Positions 25,801-34,100 of a stretch of DNA of 45,729 nucleotides are shown here, piece by piece. The DNA is from Candidatus Cloacimonetes bacterium 4572_55 (lineage in GTDB: Bacteria; 4572-55), in NCBI GenBank assembly GCA_002084765.1, contig NBMB01000011.1:1-45729 (forward strand), read 5' to 3'. The first letter of the stretch is position 1. The number at the start of each line of letters is the position of its first letter. Below the pieces are notes generated by a model. That model was not told the DNA's origin. It did no database searches and saw only the letters and a program-made list of their open reading frames with translations. The position numbers and the translations under genes are program-made.

Positions 25801-26359
25801 AAAGAACTCCAATTGACCATCCGTCTGAAATAATGTGGTGCATATAGAGGGTTAAAATATGGTCGTCAGATCTCAGGCGGAATAAGCGGACCCGAAAAAG
25901 CGGTCCTCTTTCCAGATCAAACGGTCTGTTCAACTCATTGGCAGCGCGTTTTTCCGCTTCTGTCAGCCGCTCATTGGGGGGGATATTTTGTAGATCAACG
26001 ATCGGCAATTCAATTTGATAAGATATAAAGTCCACGCTGGGCGTTTCTGTGCTAAAAATGGAGCGTAGCGTCTCATGTCGCTCCACAATAGTTTGCAAGC
26101 ATTTTCGGAGCGTCTCGACATTGAGATTGCCCGTTATCCGGCGGATTGAACGAACCGTATAGACTGGGCTGTCCGGATCCATTTGGGCTAAAAACCACAG
26201 CCGTTGCTGGGAGTAAGACAACGGGATCGAAACCTCTCCCCCACCTCTGGAAATCGGTTGGATTTTGGTTAGCAAAATGCCTTTTTTCCGAAGCAGTATC
26301 TCAAATAGAGCCCGTTTGGCTGGCGAAAATTTGTTAATATCTTTTACGTTGGGGGTCAT
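22880..26359 (-). CDS. one-module nonribosomal peptide synthetase, C-A-T, with Lys2-like adenylation domain
   Basis: 1159 residues; ATG at 26359 with GGAGG five bases upstream. The condensation domain has HHIISDG near residue 171, adenylation 'FTSGSTGKPKG' near 656, and the carrier 'LGGHSLKMT' near 1063. Pocket residues by hand alignment: D-P-R-H-F-L-C-R-S-K, again of the Lys2/aminoadipate-reductase type ('GLSHDPLQRDIFTAL', 'YGSTETQRS'). The C-A pair closely resembles module 2 of the next synthetase, suggesting module duplication. There is no thioesterase; the chain should pass to the TubC-docking protein encoded 75 bp downstream. The C-terminal tail beyond the carrier ends with 'TDGSTVDNRGNREEGEF', encoded by a repeat-like stretch (22893-22970). 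Confidence 0.93.
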   Translation of the reverse strand: MTPNVKDINKFSPAKRALFEILLRKKGILLTKIQPISRGGGEVSIPLSYSQQRLWFLAQMDPDSPVYTVRSIRRITGNLNVETLRKCLQTIVERHETLRSIFSTETPSVDFISYQIELPIVDLQNIPPNERLTEAEKRAANELNRPFDLERGPLFRVRLFRLRSDDHILTLYMHHIISDGWSIGVLFQELALLYDAALKNQTPNLPQLPIQYSDYAAWELSWLKGDLYQQQLAFWTRQLKDVPALEFPLDRSRPPTQTYRGNRLLLSLTPELTNRLRILSQRTGTTLFIVLLTGFCLILHRYSGQDDLVIGSPVANRNRKSLEGMVGLFLNMLALRVNLSGNPSFFEALSHVQKVVTDALENKDIPFEKLLEELNPKRDLSQTPIFQILFNMLNLDYGQRLRFDGITIEEIQLSHVNSKFDFTIYIYDTKEQLEFNVVYNSDLFDKTRIAEMMGQYRYLLEQIVDNPTGKITDYSLVTPAAQEILPDPTARLGDEWHGAIHHQFTRQARQNPQQISVSDHRDSWTYQELDRRGNQLAHYLIRKGVKKGDVVAIYADRSASLVWAILGILKSGGAFTILDPLYPEERLINYLRAAQPRAFLRIETAGDSRSKVIDFLSNECPRVIIPTKSAVKSHFLCEEPDHDPDVALCADDPAYISFTSGSTGKPKGILGRHGSLTHFMPWQEQNFHLQPADRFSMLSGLSHDPLQRDIFTALWAGASIHIPDPENILAPGWLADWLINEQITISHLTPALAHIVADPIDKNKSQKQSLGMRLVFYLGDKLMRHDVLQMRSYAPNATIVNCYGSTETQRSIGYYQVPPEVLHNKLRALIPLGTGIPDTQMLVINKNFQLAGIGEFGEIYIRSPHLALGYVDDDALTQQSFIGNPYFITSGEIPGDRMYKTGDMGRYLPDGTVEFAGRTDNQVQIRGFRIELGEIESILSQHPAIKESVIIVNEDPSGDKRLAAYFIPTGDSSPFDFESHELREYLKKKAPDYMIPSFFLPLEKFPLTPNGKIDRRSMPTPDLTQLESDDQFVSPRNPIEEVLADIWADVLGLKKVGVKDNFFDLGGHSLKMTRIASRLKNIFQLSLPLRQLFESPTIAELAVDIKLALSRTQGETCPNFEKSTVSALMEFIQISRISSQRFTDGSTVDNRGNREEGEF
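22893..22970 (-). repeat. possible palindromic-repeat relative encoding the NRPS C-terminal tail
   Basis: On the minus strand the segment reads TTCGCAGAGATTCACAGA, then GGATCCACCGTGGATAATCGCGGTAATC. It is built from the same kinds of words (GCAGA, GGATAATCGCGGTAAT) as the ATCCGCGTAAT..GCGGAT palindromes elsewhere in the window. It lies in frame at the extreme 3' end of the gene. The similarity is looser than between the other copies. Confidence 0.4.
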
Positions 26360-26436
26360 TAGTGCCTCCAGGTTTATTTTGTTGTCTGATTAAATTTTCT
26401 GATCTCCCAACAAATTTCTACTCTCTCCATGGATTA

Positions 26437-29400
26437 TCAAACAGCGATACCCAGCCGCTTTCCGCGCACCCGCAATGTCTTGGCAGTCTGCACAATATCA
26501 GGCCACCATGTTAATAAGTCGCCATATTCCGTCACCAGCCGTTGAGCCCGATGTCGAGCCAATTCGATATCCGAATCGCCAACCAAATCCAACGGAATGA
26601 AAAAATCGGGTCGGGCGATAGACTGCGTCAGCAAGTCTATATACTTCATCACATCTTTTTTCCAAACAGGGAGCGCGTCCGGGCGGCTCTCCATATAGCG
26701 GATTGCCTGTTGAGAAAAGATATGCGATCTCTGCCAATAACGCAGGCGTATAAATTCATCAAAATCATCGGGAGACAAAGTGCCGAGTGATGTGAGATGA
26801 CGTCCCAGGGTATGAATGCGCTCCATTCCGGTTTTTTGATCCGCTCTAAATTGACATGAGTCTATACACTCGATCAGCAACTTGGCTGTGTCAAAACCGG
26901 ATGCGGTTCGGAACACTTCATTTGTCCAAAAGCTCCGTTTTTCGATTGGTCTATGACCCAGAGAAAAGGGCAAATGTCCAAAAAAACTATCCGGCAGACA
27001 CGTATGAATCGCCATCACAAATAGCAGATCTTGACCGCGGCTGACCGGTACAAATGGCGGTAATATATCTCGATTATCAAAACCAAAAAATGTGGTCATA
27101 CCAAAAGAATGATCTGTGACTGCGGGTCGATCTACAACGCGTCGGATGTTTCGGCTGGTCAATGCGGCTCGATATGTCTGCTCGGATTGAACCAGGCGTT
27201 TATGGGAATCGCCTGAGAATAACAGATAGCCCATAGGAGACCCCCAAAATCCAAATGGCGCGCCCCATCCGCAATCCCCTATCAGCCCGTTAAATGTGGC
27301 GTACACCCTCCCAGACCCTGTGAGCAACCGATCCAGCATGTTTTCGGTCAATGTATCGAACTGGATATCTTGATCGGAGTTCAAAAATATCCGGCTTAAA
27401 GATTGACCCAACATGTTCTCGTGCTGGCCAAACAGATCAATCGACGCAGTGTTCTGGGTATCCAAGGCAGATTCGATATCTGGATAAATCCAGTAATCTG
27501 AAGGATCTGTTCCACTATCGACACGCAATCCTTTGCGCAAGTTTGGGGCAAGTGTGGGTTGACATATCGTATCATCATCCGCGCTAAAGGCAGTTTCAGC
27601 AACTGTGTGTAGCAATAAGGCATTGCGATTCGCCCCGGGCGTCTTTTTTGAATCAGCATCTCCAAATAAGGCAAAATCTAACACTTTTTGGGGGATTTTT
27701 CCCTCTTTTGCCAGATCGGTCGCAAATTGTTGCTTTTCCTCCAAACCTGCATAATAGATTGGCGTTTGCTTCTGTTTTCTCATCGATTCCAAGATTTGCC
27801 GGTAATGAGACCGTGTTTTGGTTGCAACCGAGTCGTCCATAACTACAAAATCGATCTGCTTCTCAAATTCGCGGCTATTGTCGATATAGGTACTCAGGTT
27901 TTGCTGAAAATCATCCAGACGATTGCATGTGAGCATACCCATTGTGGCGATCTCAGGATTTGGATCGGCTTGTGTTTTATCAAAACGGCTTAACAGATCG
28001 CGTTGAGAGATGAGAAATCCCTGATCGACAAGTTTTTTGAATTGTTCATTTAAAACAGACTCAGTGGCTGTGACGCCTGTTTTCCGTAAAGTTTGAATAT
28101 GCTCGACAACGGATTTAAAGTCTTGGCAAAGATCAAGTATAACCCGTTGATTTTTCGTTAGTTGCATGCTAATTCGGCTCATTCGAGAATAGGCTAAAAC
28201 AGATGACTCCGATAATGCAATTGATCTAATAGACGCGACTCGATAGTGCTCGCCCGGTTTCACGGCGGTCGAAATGGGTTTAATGGCTTCATCGTTATAT
28301 GGACGCAACAACTCCGCCAGATTATCTAAATCGTTACCGGCTTCGTTCTCCAATAGCGATTTGGCTTCCTGCTCGGACAAGCGACCGATATGGGCAATTA
28401 AGTCCGCCACCCGGTTCACATCAACCGCGGTGTGGCTGCCGTGGGTCAGGAGTTGGGTTAAACCGTCTATAGTGGGGGCGGTAAAAAACTGCGTCATGGA
28501 CACTTCTATCTGAAAATTGTCACGCACTCGAGAAATCAACTGTGTCAGCAATAAAGAATGACCGCCCAAAGTGAAAAAATTATCCTGACGACCAATCGGT
28601 TCAATATCAAGCGTATCTTGCCAAATTGTTGTCAAAATGCGCTCGAGTGTGGTGCGCGGAGGTTCGTATTCAGTATCCATCATGGGTCGAGATCGTTGTC
28701 GATGTCGGGTCATTGCGGACTCAATCAGGTCGGTCGAATATAAATCCGCCGCAATCCGAACCAGGGTCTCATGGCGGCTATGAAGAGTCGGCGTTTGGGA
28801 TGATTTTTGATTTTTTTTGGAAGCCAGATTCTGATCGGCGGACGCGAGGTTCCCCCCAGGTTTATATTTTACCTCACACGCGAATGCGGTCGGAATTTTA
28901 AAAGCAACCCCATCAACTGTTTGGTGTTTGTAAGGGGCCGCAATATTATTCAGAAAGTCGATAGCCGGTAGATTCTTTTTAGTCGGCAGGTAGGATAATT
29001 CAACATAGTCCAGATGGTCAGTCGCCGCGATTTGACCTAACCGGGCAACCAACTGATGCTCACACCCTCTGCCCAATGCGCGGCAGCTAAGCAAGAATGT
29101 ATCAACCGACAGCAATTTTGCCTCAGTGCGGAAAATCACAACTCCAACCAAACCATAATCTCCAAAGCGATCGCTGACATCGGCGACCAGGCATTGATAA
29201 CGACCGGATTGAAGCATTTGCTGTATATCGCTTTCCGATCTCCTGACGGTGGTAAAATTAAATTGGTTTGTGCGGTGGGTTAATTGGGATACTCGTGGGA
29301 GTTGCGACTGTTTCATCGGGTCTATTCGCACCTTTAACTCAAGTCCCTCAATAAAACTATCCAGAGTTCCAGTCGAAAACCGGAACTGCTCCCGCTTGAT

Positions 29401-30516
29401 ATTTTCCTGGTATAGCGCGGTTCGTTTCTGATCTTCTTTAGTGATTTTAATATGATCGAAAGCCCATATATGGCTAATGAATCTTGGGATATTTTCTGTC
29501 TCCGATGGCAATTGAATTGTAAACACCTCGGGGCAATTCATCTTGACTTCCGCACATTCTAACGGATTGTCGTCAATGAAAATGAAGCTATTTAATCCTA
29601 AATTTAGCTCCTCTGCTAACGACCGTATGTTGGCTGATTTGAATCCCCAATTTATACGCCTCGCCACGATATGATCTCGTTTCAATACCATTTCAGGGCG
29701 TCGCTCAAACACGTCATCGACATCTTCTTCGACGTTTTTGCTACACAGACAAATAAGCATGCCGGCATTGTGTTGCGCAACAACAAACTCTTGCAGAGCT
29801 TTATGAGGGGGGTCAATTTCAATACCAAGTGCTCCATCCTCGCCGCAAACGCCTTTCCATAAGGTCTGATCGCAATCAAGAACTATTACTTTATACGCTT
29901 GACTGAGAATGGCATAAATTTTTCGCGCGATCATGGTTCCCAGGGCGGCAAAAAAGCTTAGAGTATAGGGAATGTGCCCAAGTTTATTTTGATAAGGATC
30001 GTCATATTTTTTTACTGGGTACCTAATCGTCAACTCGGAGGATTTTATCACATATATGGTGCTATTGGAAAATAATCGCGACAAAAGCCACTCTTCCTGC
30101 TGATCAAAAAAAGCACCCAATGATTTGTCTGCCGACGTTTGAACCGATGGCGGGCAGAAACAGACTATTGTTGATAATGATTGCATAGAAGTAGATTGTA
30201 GTGCTTGCGATAAATCCGCCATATTTCGGGTAACCTGATCGCGAAAATTACGGGCTTTTATATCAATTTGCGAACCGTCTATGGTTCCAAACCAATCTTC
30301 CATCCGAATCAGGATCACATTGACGCCATCTTTATTTTGCAAGACCAAACTTGAAGAATCAAGCAACTGCTGGAAGACCTGGTTATACGGCGAGAATTCA
30401 ATTTGGTATTCAATATCAAGTTCTTTCATCCAGAATGCCAAAAAATTTTCAAGTGGTTCCGCGGTAAATGTAGCTGTAATAGCGATAATTTTTCTTTTGC
30501 CCGTCATCTTAGTCAT
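26437..30516 (-). CDS. FkbH-like (HAD-IIIC) / carrier protein / PqqD-like / glycosyltransferase-like fusion, starter enzyme of the NRPS operon
   Basis: 1359 residues. GGAGAGG abuts the first ATG, so the fourth codon (ATG at 30507) may be the real start. Residues 1-190 match the N-terminal region seen before FkbH domains in megasynthases. The HAD domain has the D-x-D nucleophile loop 'VLDCDQTLWKGVCGEDG' near 210 and 'IFIDDNPLEC'. A GNAT-like FkbH C-terminal part covers about 385-530. A carrier domain 'LGGHSLLLT' lies near 649. About 767-837 ('QLTKNQRVILDLC', 'LVDQGFLIS') looks like a PqqD/winged-helix fold. From 858 a GT-A-like domain begins ('MGMLTCNRLDDFQQNL', 'DFVVMDDS', acidic 'SADDDTIC' near 977) and runs to the end. 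FkbH proteins load a glyceryl unit from 1,3-bisphosphoglycerate onto carriers, so this is the likely chain starter. It is the first gene of the operon, 77 bp upstream of the C-A-T synthetase. The PqqD and glycosyltransferase assignments are by eye. Confidence 0.85.
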   Translation of the reverse strand: MTKMTGKRKIIAITATFTAEPLENFLAFWMKELDIEYQIEFSPYNQVFQQLLDSSSLVLQNKDGVNVILIRMEDWFGTIDGSQIDIKARNFRDQVTRNMADLSQALQSTSMQSLSTIVCFCPPSVQTSADKSLGAFFDQQEEWLLSRLFSNSTIYVIKSSELTIRYPVKKYDDPYQNKLGHIPYTLSFFAALGTMIARKIYAILSQAYKVIVLDCDQTLWKGVCGEDGALGIEIDPPHKALQEFVVAQHNAGMLICLCSKNVEEDVDDVFERRPEMVLKRDHIVARRINWGFKSANIRSLAEELNLGLNSFIFIDDNPLECAEVKMNCPEVFTIQLPSETENIPRFISHIWAFDHIKITKEDQKRTALYQENIKREQFRFSTGTLDSFIEGLELKVRIDPMKQSQLPRVSQLTHRTNQFNFTTVRRSESDIQQMLQSGRYQCLVADVSDRFGDYGLVGVVIFRTEAKLLSVDTFLLSCRALGRGCEHQLVARLGQIAATDHLDYVELSYLPTKKNLPAIDFLNNIAAPYKHQTVDGVAFKIPTAFACEVKYKPGGNLASADQNLASKKNQKSSQTPTLHSRHETLVRIAADLYSTDLIESAMTRHRQRSRPMMDTEYEPPRTTLERILTTIWQDTLDIEPIGRQDNFFTLGGHSLLLTQLISRVRDNFQIEVSMTQFFTAPTIDGLTQLLTHGSHTAVDVNRVADLIAHIGRLSEQEAKSLLENEAGNDLDNLAELLRPYNDEAIKPISTAVKPGEHYRVASIRSIALSESSVLAYSRMSRISMQLTKNQRVILDLCQDFKSVVEHIQTLRKTGVTATESVLNEQFKKLVDQGFLISQRDLLSRFDKTQADPNPEIATMGMLTCNRLDDFQQNLSTYIDNSREFEKQIDFVVMDDSVATKTRSHYRQILESMRKQKQTPIYYAGLEEKQQFATDLAKEGKIPQKVLDFALFGDADSKKTPGANRNALLLHTVAETAFSADDDTICQPTLAPNLRKGLRVDSGTDPSDYWIYPDIESALDTQNTASIDLFGQHENMLGQSLSRIFLNSDQDIQFDTLTENMLDRLLTGSGRVYATFNGLIGDCGWGAPFGFWGSPMGYLLFSGDSHKRLVQSEQTYRAALTSRNIRRVVDRPAVTDHSFGMTTFFGFDNRDILPPFVPVSRGQDLLFVMAIHTCLPDSFFGHLPFSLGHRPIEKRSFWTNEVFRTASGFDTAKLLIECIDSCQFRADQKTGMERIHTLGRHLTSLGTLSPDDFDEFIRLRYWQRSHIFSQQAIRYMESRPDALPVWKKDVMKYIDLLTQSIARPDFFIPLDLVGDSDIELARHRAQRLVTEYGDLLTWWPDIVQTAKTLRVRGKRLGIAV

Positions 30517-30556
30517 CCTCTCCGTTTTTTAAGCGACCCGAAAAAGCCCTCAGATA

Positions 30557-30633
30557 AACCTTAACCGGAACCTCTTATCTAAAATTTCAGATTTCTGATC
30601 ATTTAAGCTCATAATTTACTTGGGGTTAAGGTT
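30557..30633. repeat. 10-bp perfect inverted repeat in the NRPS operon leader
   Basis: AACCTTAACC (30557-30566) and GGTTAAGGTT (30624-30633) are exact reverse complements 57 bases apart. They lie inside the predicted 5' leader, between the promoter and the first gene. They could form an RNA stem or bind a protein at two half-sites. There is no T-run, so it is not a simple terminator. Confidence 0.6.
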
Positions 30634-30750
30634 GCTTTAAAATTCAGATATCAAAGCGATGTGGCCTCATTAGGGAGTTTGTTAATTAACTTTCTGGCAC
30701 AAATTCCTATCGGATTATTAATTATTAGAAAATAACTTTAATCTAATTAA

Positions 30751-30779
30751 AGTATAGATAACTTTATAACGGATGTCAA
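30751..30779 (-). promoter_or_regulatory. sigma-70-like promoter driving the NRPS operon
   Basis: On the minus strand, TTGACA (30774-30779), a 17-base spacer and TATACT (30751-30756) match the consensus at 11 of 12 positions. Transcription would start near 30744, leaving a leader of about 230 nt before the fusion gene. Confidence 0.75.
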
Positions 30780-30845
30780 TAGGAATTGTGGGTCGTTTTT
30801 TTTCCTCTTATATTTTCAGACGCATCATATTACATTAAATCCATA

Positions 30846-30890
30846 ATTATTAATTATGTTATTAATTATCAATGATCAATGATCAATTGC
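30846..30890. repeat. AT-rich direct repeats between the divergent promoters
   Basis: ATTAATTAT occurs twice, then ATCAATG/ATCAATT units three times in close succession. Such short iterated words between divergent promoters may be regulator half-sites, or simple-sequence drift. Confidence 0.45.
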
Positions 30891-30984
30891 TGATTGCTTA
30901 ATATCTCTTAAAGTAAAATTTTAAAAGAATCCTATAGTTTTAATAATATACTATAGTTAAGGGTTTTTCCAATTTAATTTTCGA

Positions 30985-31013
30985 TTGACATTTATCTGGT
31001 CGTCTATTATAAT
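30985..31013 (+). promoter_or_regulatory. perfect-consensus sigma-70 promoter for the giant repeat protein
   Basis: TTGACA (30985-30990), exactly 17 bases, then TATAAT (31008-31013) match the consensus at all 12 positions. This also shows that the TTG at 30985 is a -35 box and not a start codon. Confidence 0.88.
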
Positions 31014-31113
31014 GCCTAATATTATTTGTGCGGTGCGCCTTGTCATTAGCTCTTTTAGGGTAAAAAAGGCGCGGTTCAACTTACGATTTTTTTTTTGTAG
31101 GGAGGCTTGGAGA

Positions 31114-34100
31114 ATGGATAAACGAATGCGTAAGACGAGACGATTTGCGGCTGAGATTGTTTTATTAGCTTTTTTAATTGGGTTTCAAATTTTGATAATT
31201 ACGGTCAGAGAGGCAGGCGCCACGGTGACGATCCAGAATGGAAATATTATCGAACATACCTATTGGGGACCTGGGGCGGGCGCGTATGGATTTTCTCAAT
31301 ACGACGACTCGGAGCTTATCATTGCCGAGGACATTATTGTCGGTGGTCTCATCAATGACGAAGGAGTTATCACGCTTACGGTCTTGCCCGGAACTGCTGT
31401 GAGATTTCAATCTGGAATTAAAATGACGGTCGGGTCCTCGGCTATATGGCCCGGTAAACTGGTTGCCGAGGGCGAACCAGACAACGAGATCTACTTTACA
31501 TCGAGCGCAAATTCTCCCGCTCCTGGGGATTGGAAGGGGATCCAGATGACCCAATATGCAGATAGAGGGTGCGTGATCCAATACTCGGTGATCGAATACG
31601 CGGGCGGTTCCAATGTGCCGGCTTTGAAGATCAATGTCAGCTCTGTCACGGAAGGTCAGCCGATTATTTCCGTGAACAAAATTCGTTATAATCTCGACAG
31701 AGGCATCGAGGCGATCGGTCCTGGAACTGGGAGCAATATCGTCCGCGCTCGAATCAGCGACAATATTTTTGACGGAAACAGCCTGGCGATTTTTTGTCAA
31801 AACGCGCAGCCGATTATCGAGTTCAACGATCTGCTGAATAATAGTGAAAATGACGACAATATTGCGATCCTCAACAGCAGCTATGAGACCTTATGCGTGA
31901 CAGCTGAGAACAACTGGTGGGGAGATAATTCCGGTCCCTTGGACCCCAGTGATCCAAATGTGGATTGCGGGAGCTGGACAAATCCGGGGGGTTTGGGACA
32001 AGGAGTTTCCGACGGTGTAGATTATGCCCCGTGGATGGATCGGAGCATCACATATCTGCGTCCTCCGACCGCGCTTTTGCCAATCGACGGGGCGATCATT
32101 TTTGACACGCTTCAGCCTCTGTTGACCGTTGCCAATTCTTTCAATTCCACAGAAAGCGCGGTCTACGATTTTGAGGTGTATCGGGGAAGCGTCCATCCGG
32201 ATAACTATGCCTCCGGGGGGACTGTGAACCAAACCGTGACAACCACGTCATGGCAAGTCAATGTGGAACTGCAGCAACTTGCTCCCGCATATACCTGGCG
32301 CGCTCGCGTCCGAAATGGAGCAGAAACATCGGTCTGGTCCTCTTCTACGCCCTCTTTTACGATAGACCTTGACGATCTGCCGTCTGACTTTGATCTGTCA
32401 AGCCCGTTGGATCAATCCACTGTCTCCGTGTTGCCGCAGGAGTTTAGTTGGCAATCCGCGGAGAACGACGACCTGGGCGACCAGGTTCGCTATACTTTTC
32501 ATTGGGATACGGACTCGGGGTTTGGCTCCGGCTTCTCCGTAACAGAGATTGAAACTCCTTTGTATCAGATGCAGGGATCGCTGACCGAGGATACGATATA
32601 TTACTGGAAAGTCGAGGCGTACGATACTCGCGGCAACGAGAAAGTGAGTTCGGTATGGGAATTTGCATTGAATCAGGCGAACAATTTACCCAGCGAGCCT
32701 CTCCCTGTCAGCCCGACTCCGGGAGCGAGCTTGACCGGAGTTCAAGCCGATCTGGTGATAACTAATTCGACTGACAGCGACGTTTATCCCCAAACCTTGA
32801 CGTATTTGTTTGAGGTCGCTGGGTTTGACGACATCGAATTTGACAACCCAATAGCGAGTCAAGACCTTGTGGCTCAGGGCGCGCAGGGCGTGACCTCTTG
32901 GTTGACCCCGGAACTGCCGGAACAGGCAATCTATTATTGGCGAGTCAGAGCGCACGACGGAATTTCGCCAGGAAATTGGATGGATCCGGTTCGCTCTTTT
33001 ATTACTGGAGACGCGCCTCTAAATTCTCCTCCAGAACCGGTGGATAGCGGTTTTGATCCCGTTGACGGCAGCGTCATATCGGATCAGACGCCGGTTATCT
33101 CTTGGGACCCCGCGGTGGACCCGGATGAAGACGACCCTCCAGAGACGCTGCGATACCGATTGGAATATACGCTGAATCCGAGCTGGAACAGCGTGATCTA
33201 TCCGATTACGACAGCCGCGGGAATATCGCAGGCATCTATTGTAACGCCCTTGACAGATAACGAGATATGGTATTATCGCATCATCGCTATCGACGATTCC
33301 GACGCTGAGTCTGATCCGTCTGAAACCCAAAGTTTTTGTGTGGATATGGTAAGCGAGAGTCCGAGCGCGCCTATTCTGAACTCACCGGCAGACGGCTCTG
33401 TCGCATCGGGCTCGACTCTGTTGCAATGGAGCGAGAGCGTGGATCCGGATTGTGGCTCACAAATCACATACCTGATCGAGGTCTCTCCATCGATCGATTT
33501 TCAGCCTCCCAGTGCTTCTGAGACGGCTGTTATCTCCGTTAATAGCACGGCGTTGCAGTCATTGGAGTTTTATAGCCAACTGGTGGACGATCAGACCTAT
33601 TACTGGCGAGTTCTCGCGCAGGATTTGACCGGAAACGACTCTCCCTACTCCCAGACCTGGTCGTTTTGCTTGGATAAAGCCAATGACGCGCCCGAGACTG
33701 TCTCAAGCGGATTCAGCCCCACGGGAAATATTTGCATCGACTCCAATACCCCCTCGATCGCTTGGTTCCCATCCGACGATCCTGATTGCGGACATGATCC
33801 GGACGATTTGTCGTACGAGATCGAGCTGGCGGACAACAACGGTTTTACGGTCAACGACAACACGCGGCTTATCGAAACCGCGGCTGGCGCGACTGCCGTT
33901 ACTGTGAGTCCGGCTCTGAGCGACCGCCAATGGTTTTACAGGATTCAGGCTGTCGATCCTCTGGACGCGGAGTCTGGATGGTCCGCCACCCAATCTTTTG
34001 TCCTGGATGCAAGCAACCAAAATCCGCCCGCGCCGGATTTGATTTTTCCATCAGATGACGGCGTGATCATGGGAAATCAGTCTTTTGATTGGAGCGACGT

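Larger units (their letters stand above)
30517..31113. other. 597-bp divergent regulatory region between the NRPS operon and the giant repeat protein
   Basis: No convincing gene lies here. It is AT-rich and holds two outward-facing near-consensus sigma-70 promoters (minus at 30751-30779, plus at 30985-31013), a distant inverted repeat in the NRPS leader, short ATCAATG-type direct repeats near 30846-30890, and two CTATAGTT copies around 30933-30960. The leaders are about 230 nt (NRPS side) and 95 nt (giant protein side). Confidence 0.75.

Noticed and set aside
30985-31113. 43-codon N-terminal extension of the giant repeat protein starting at TTG 30985
   Set aside because: That TTG is the first three bases of a perfect -35 box, the TATAAT box lies inside the extension, and a proper ribosome site plus signal-like segment begins at 31114.
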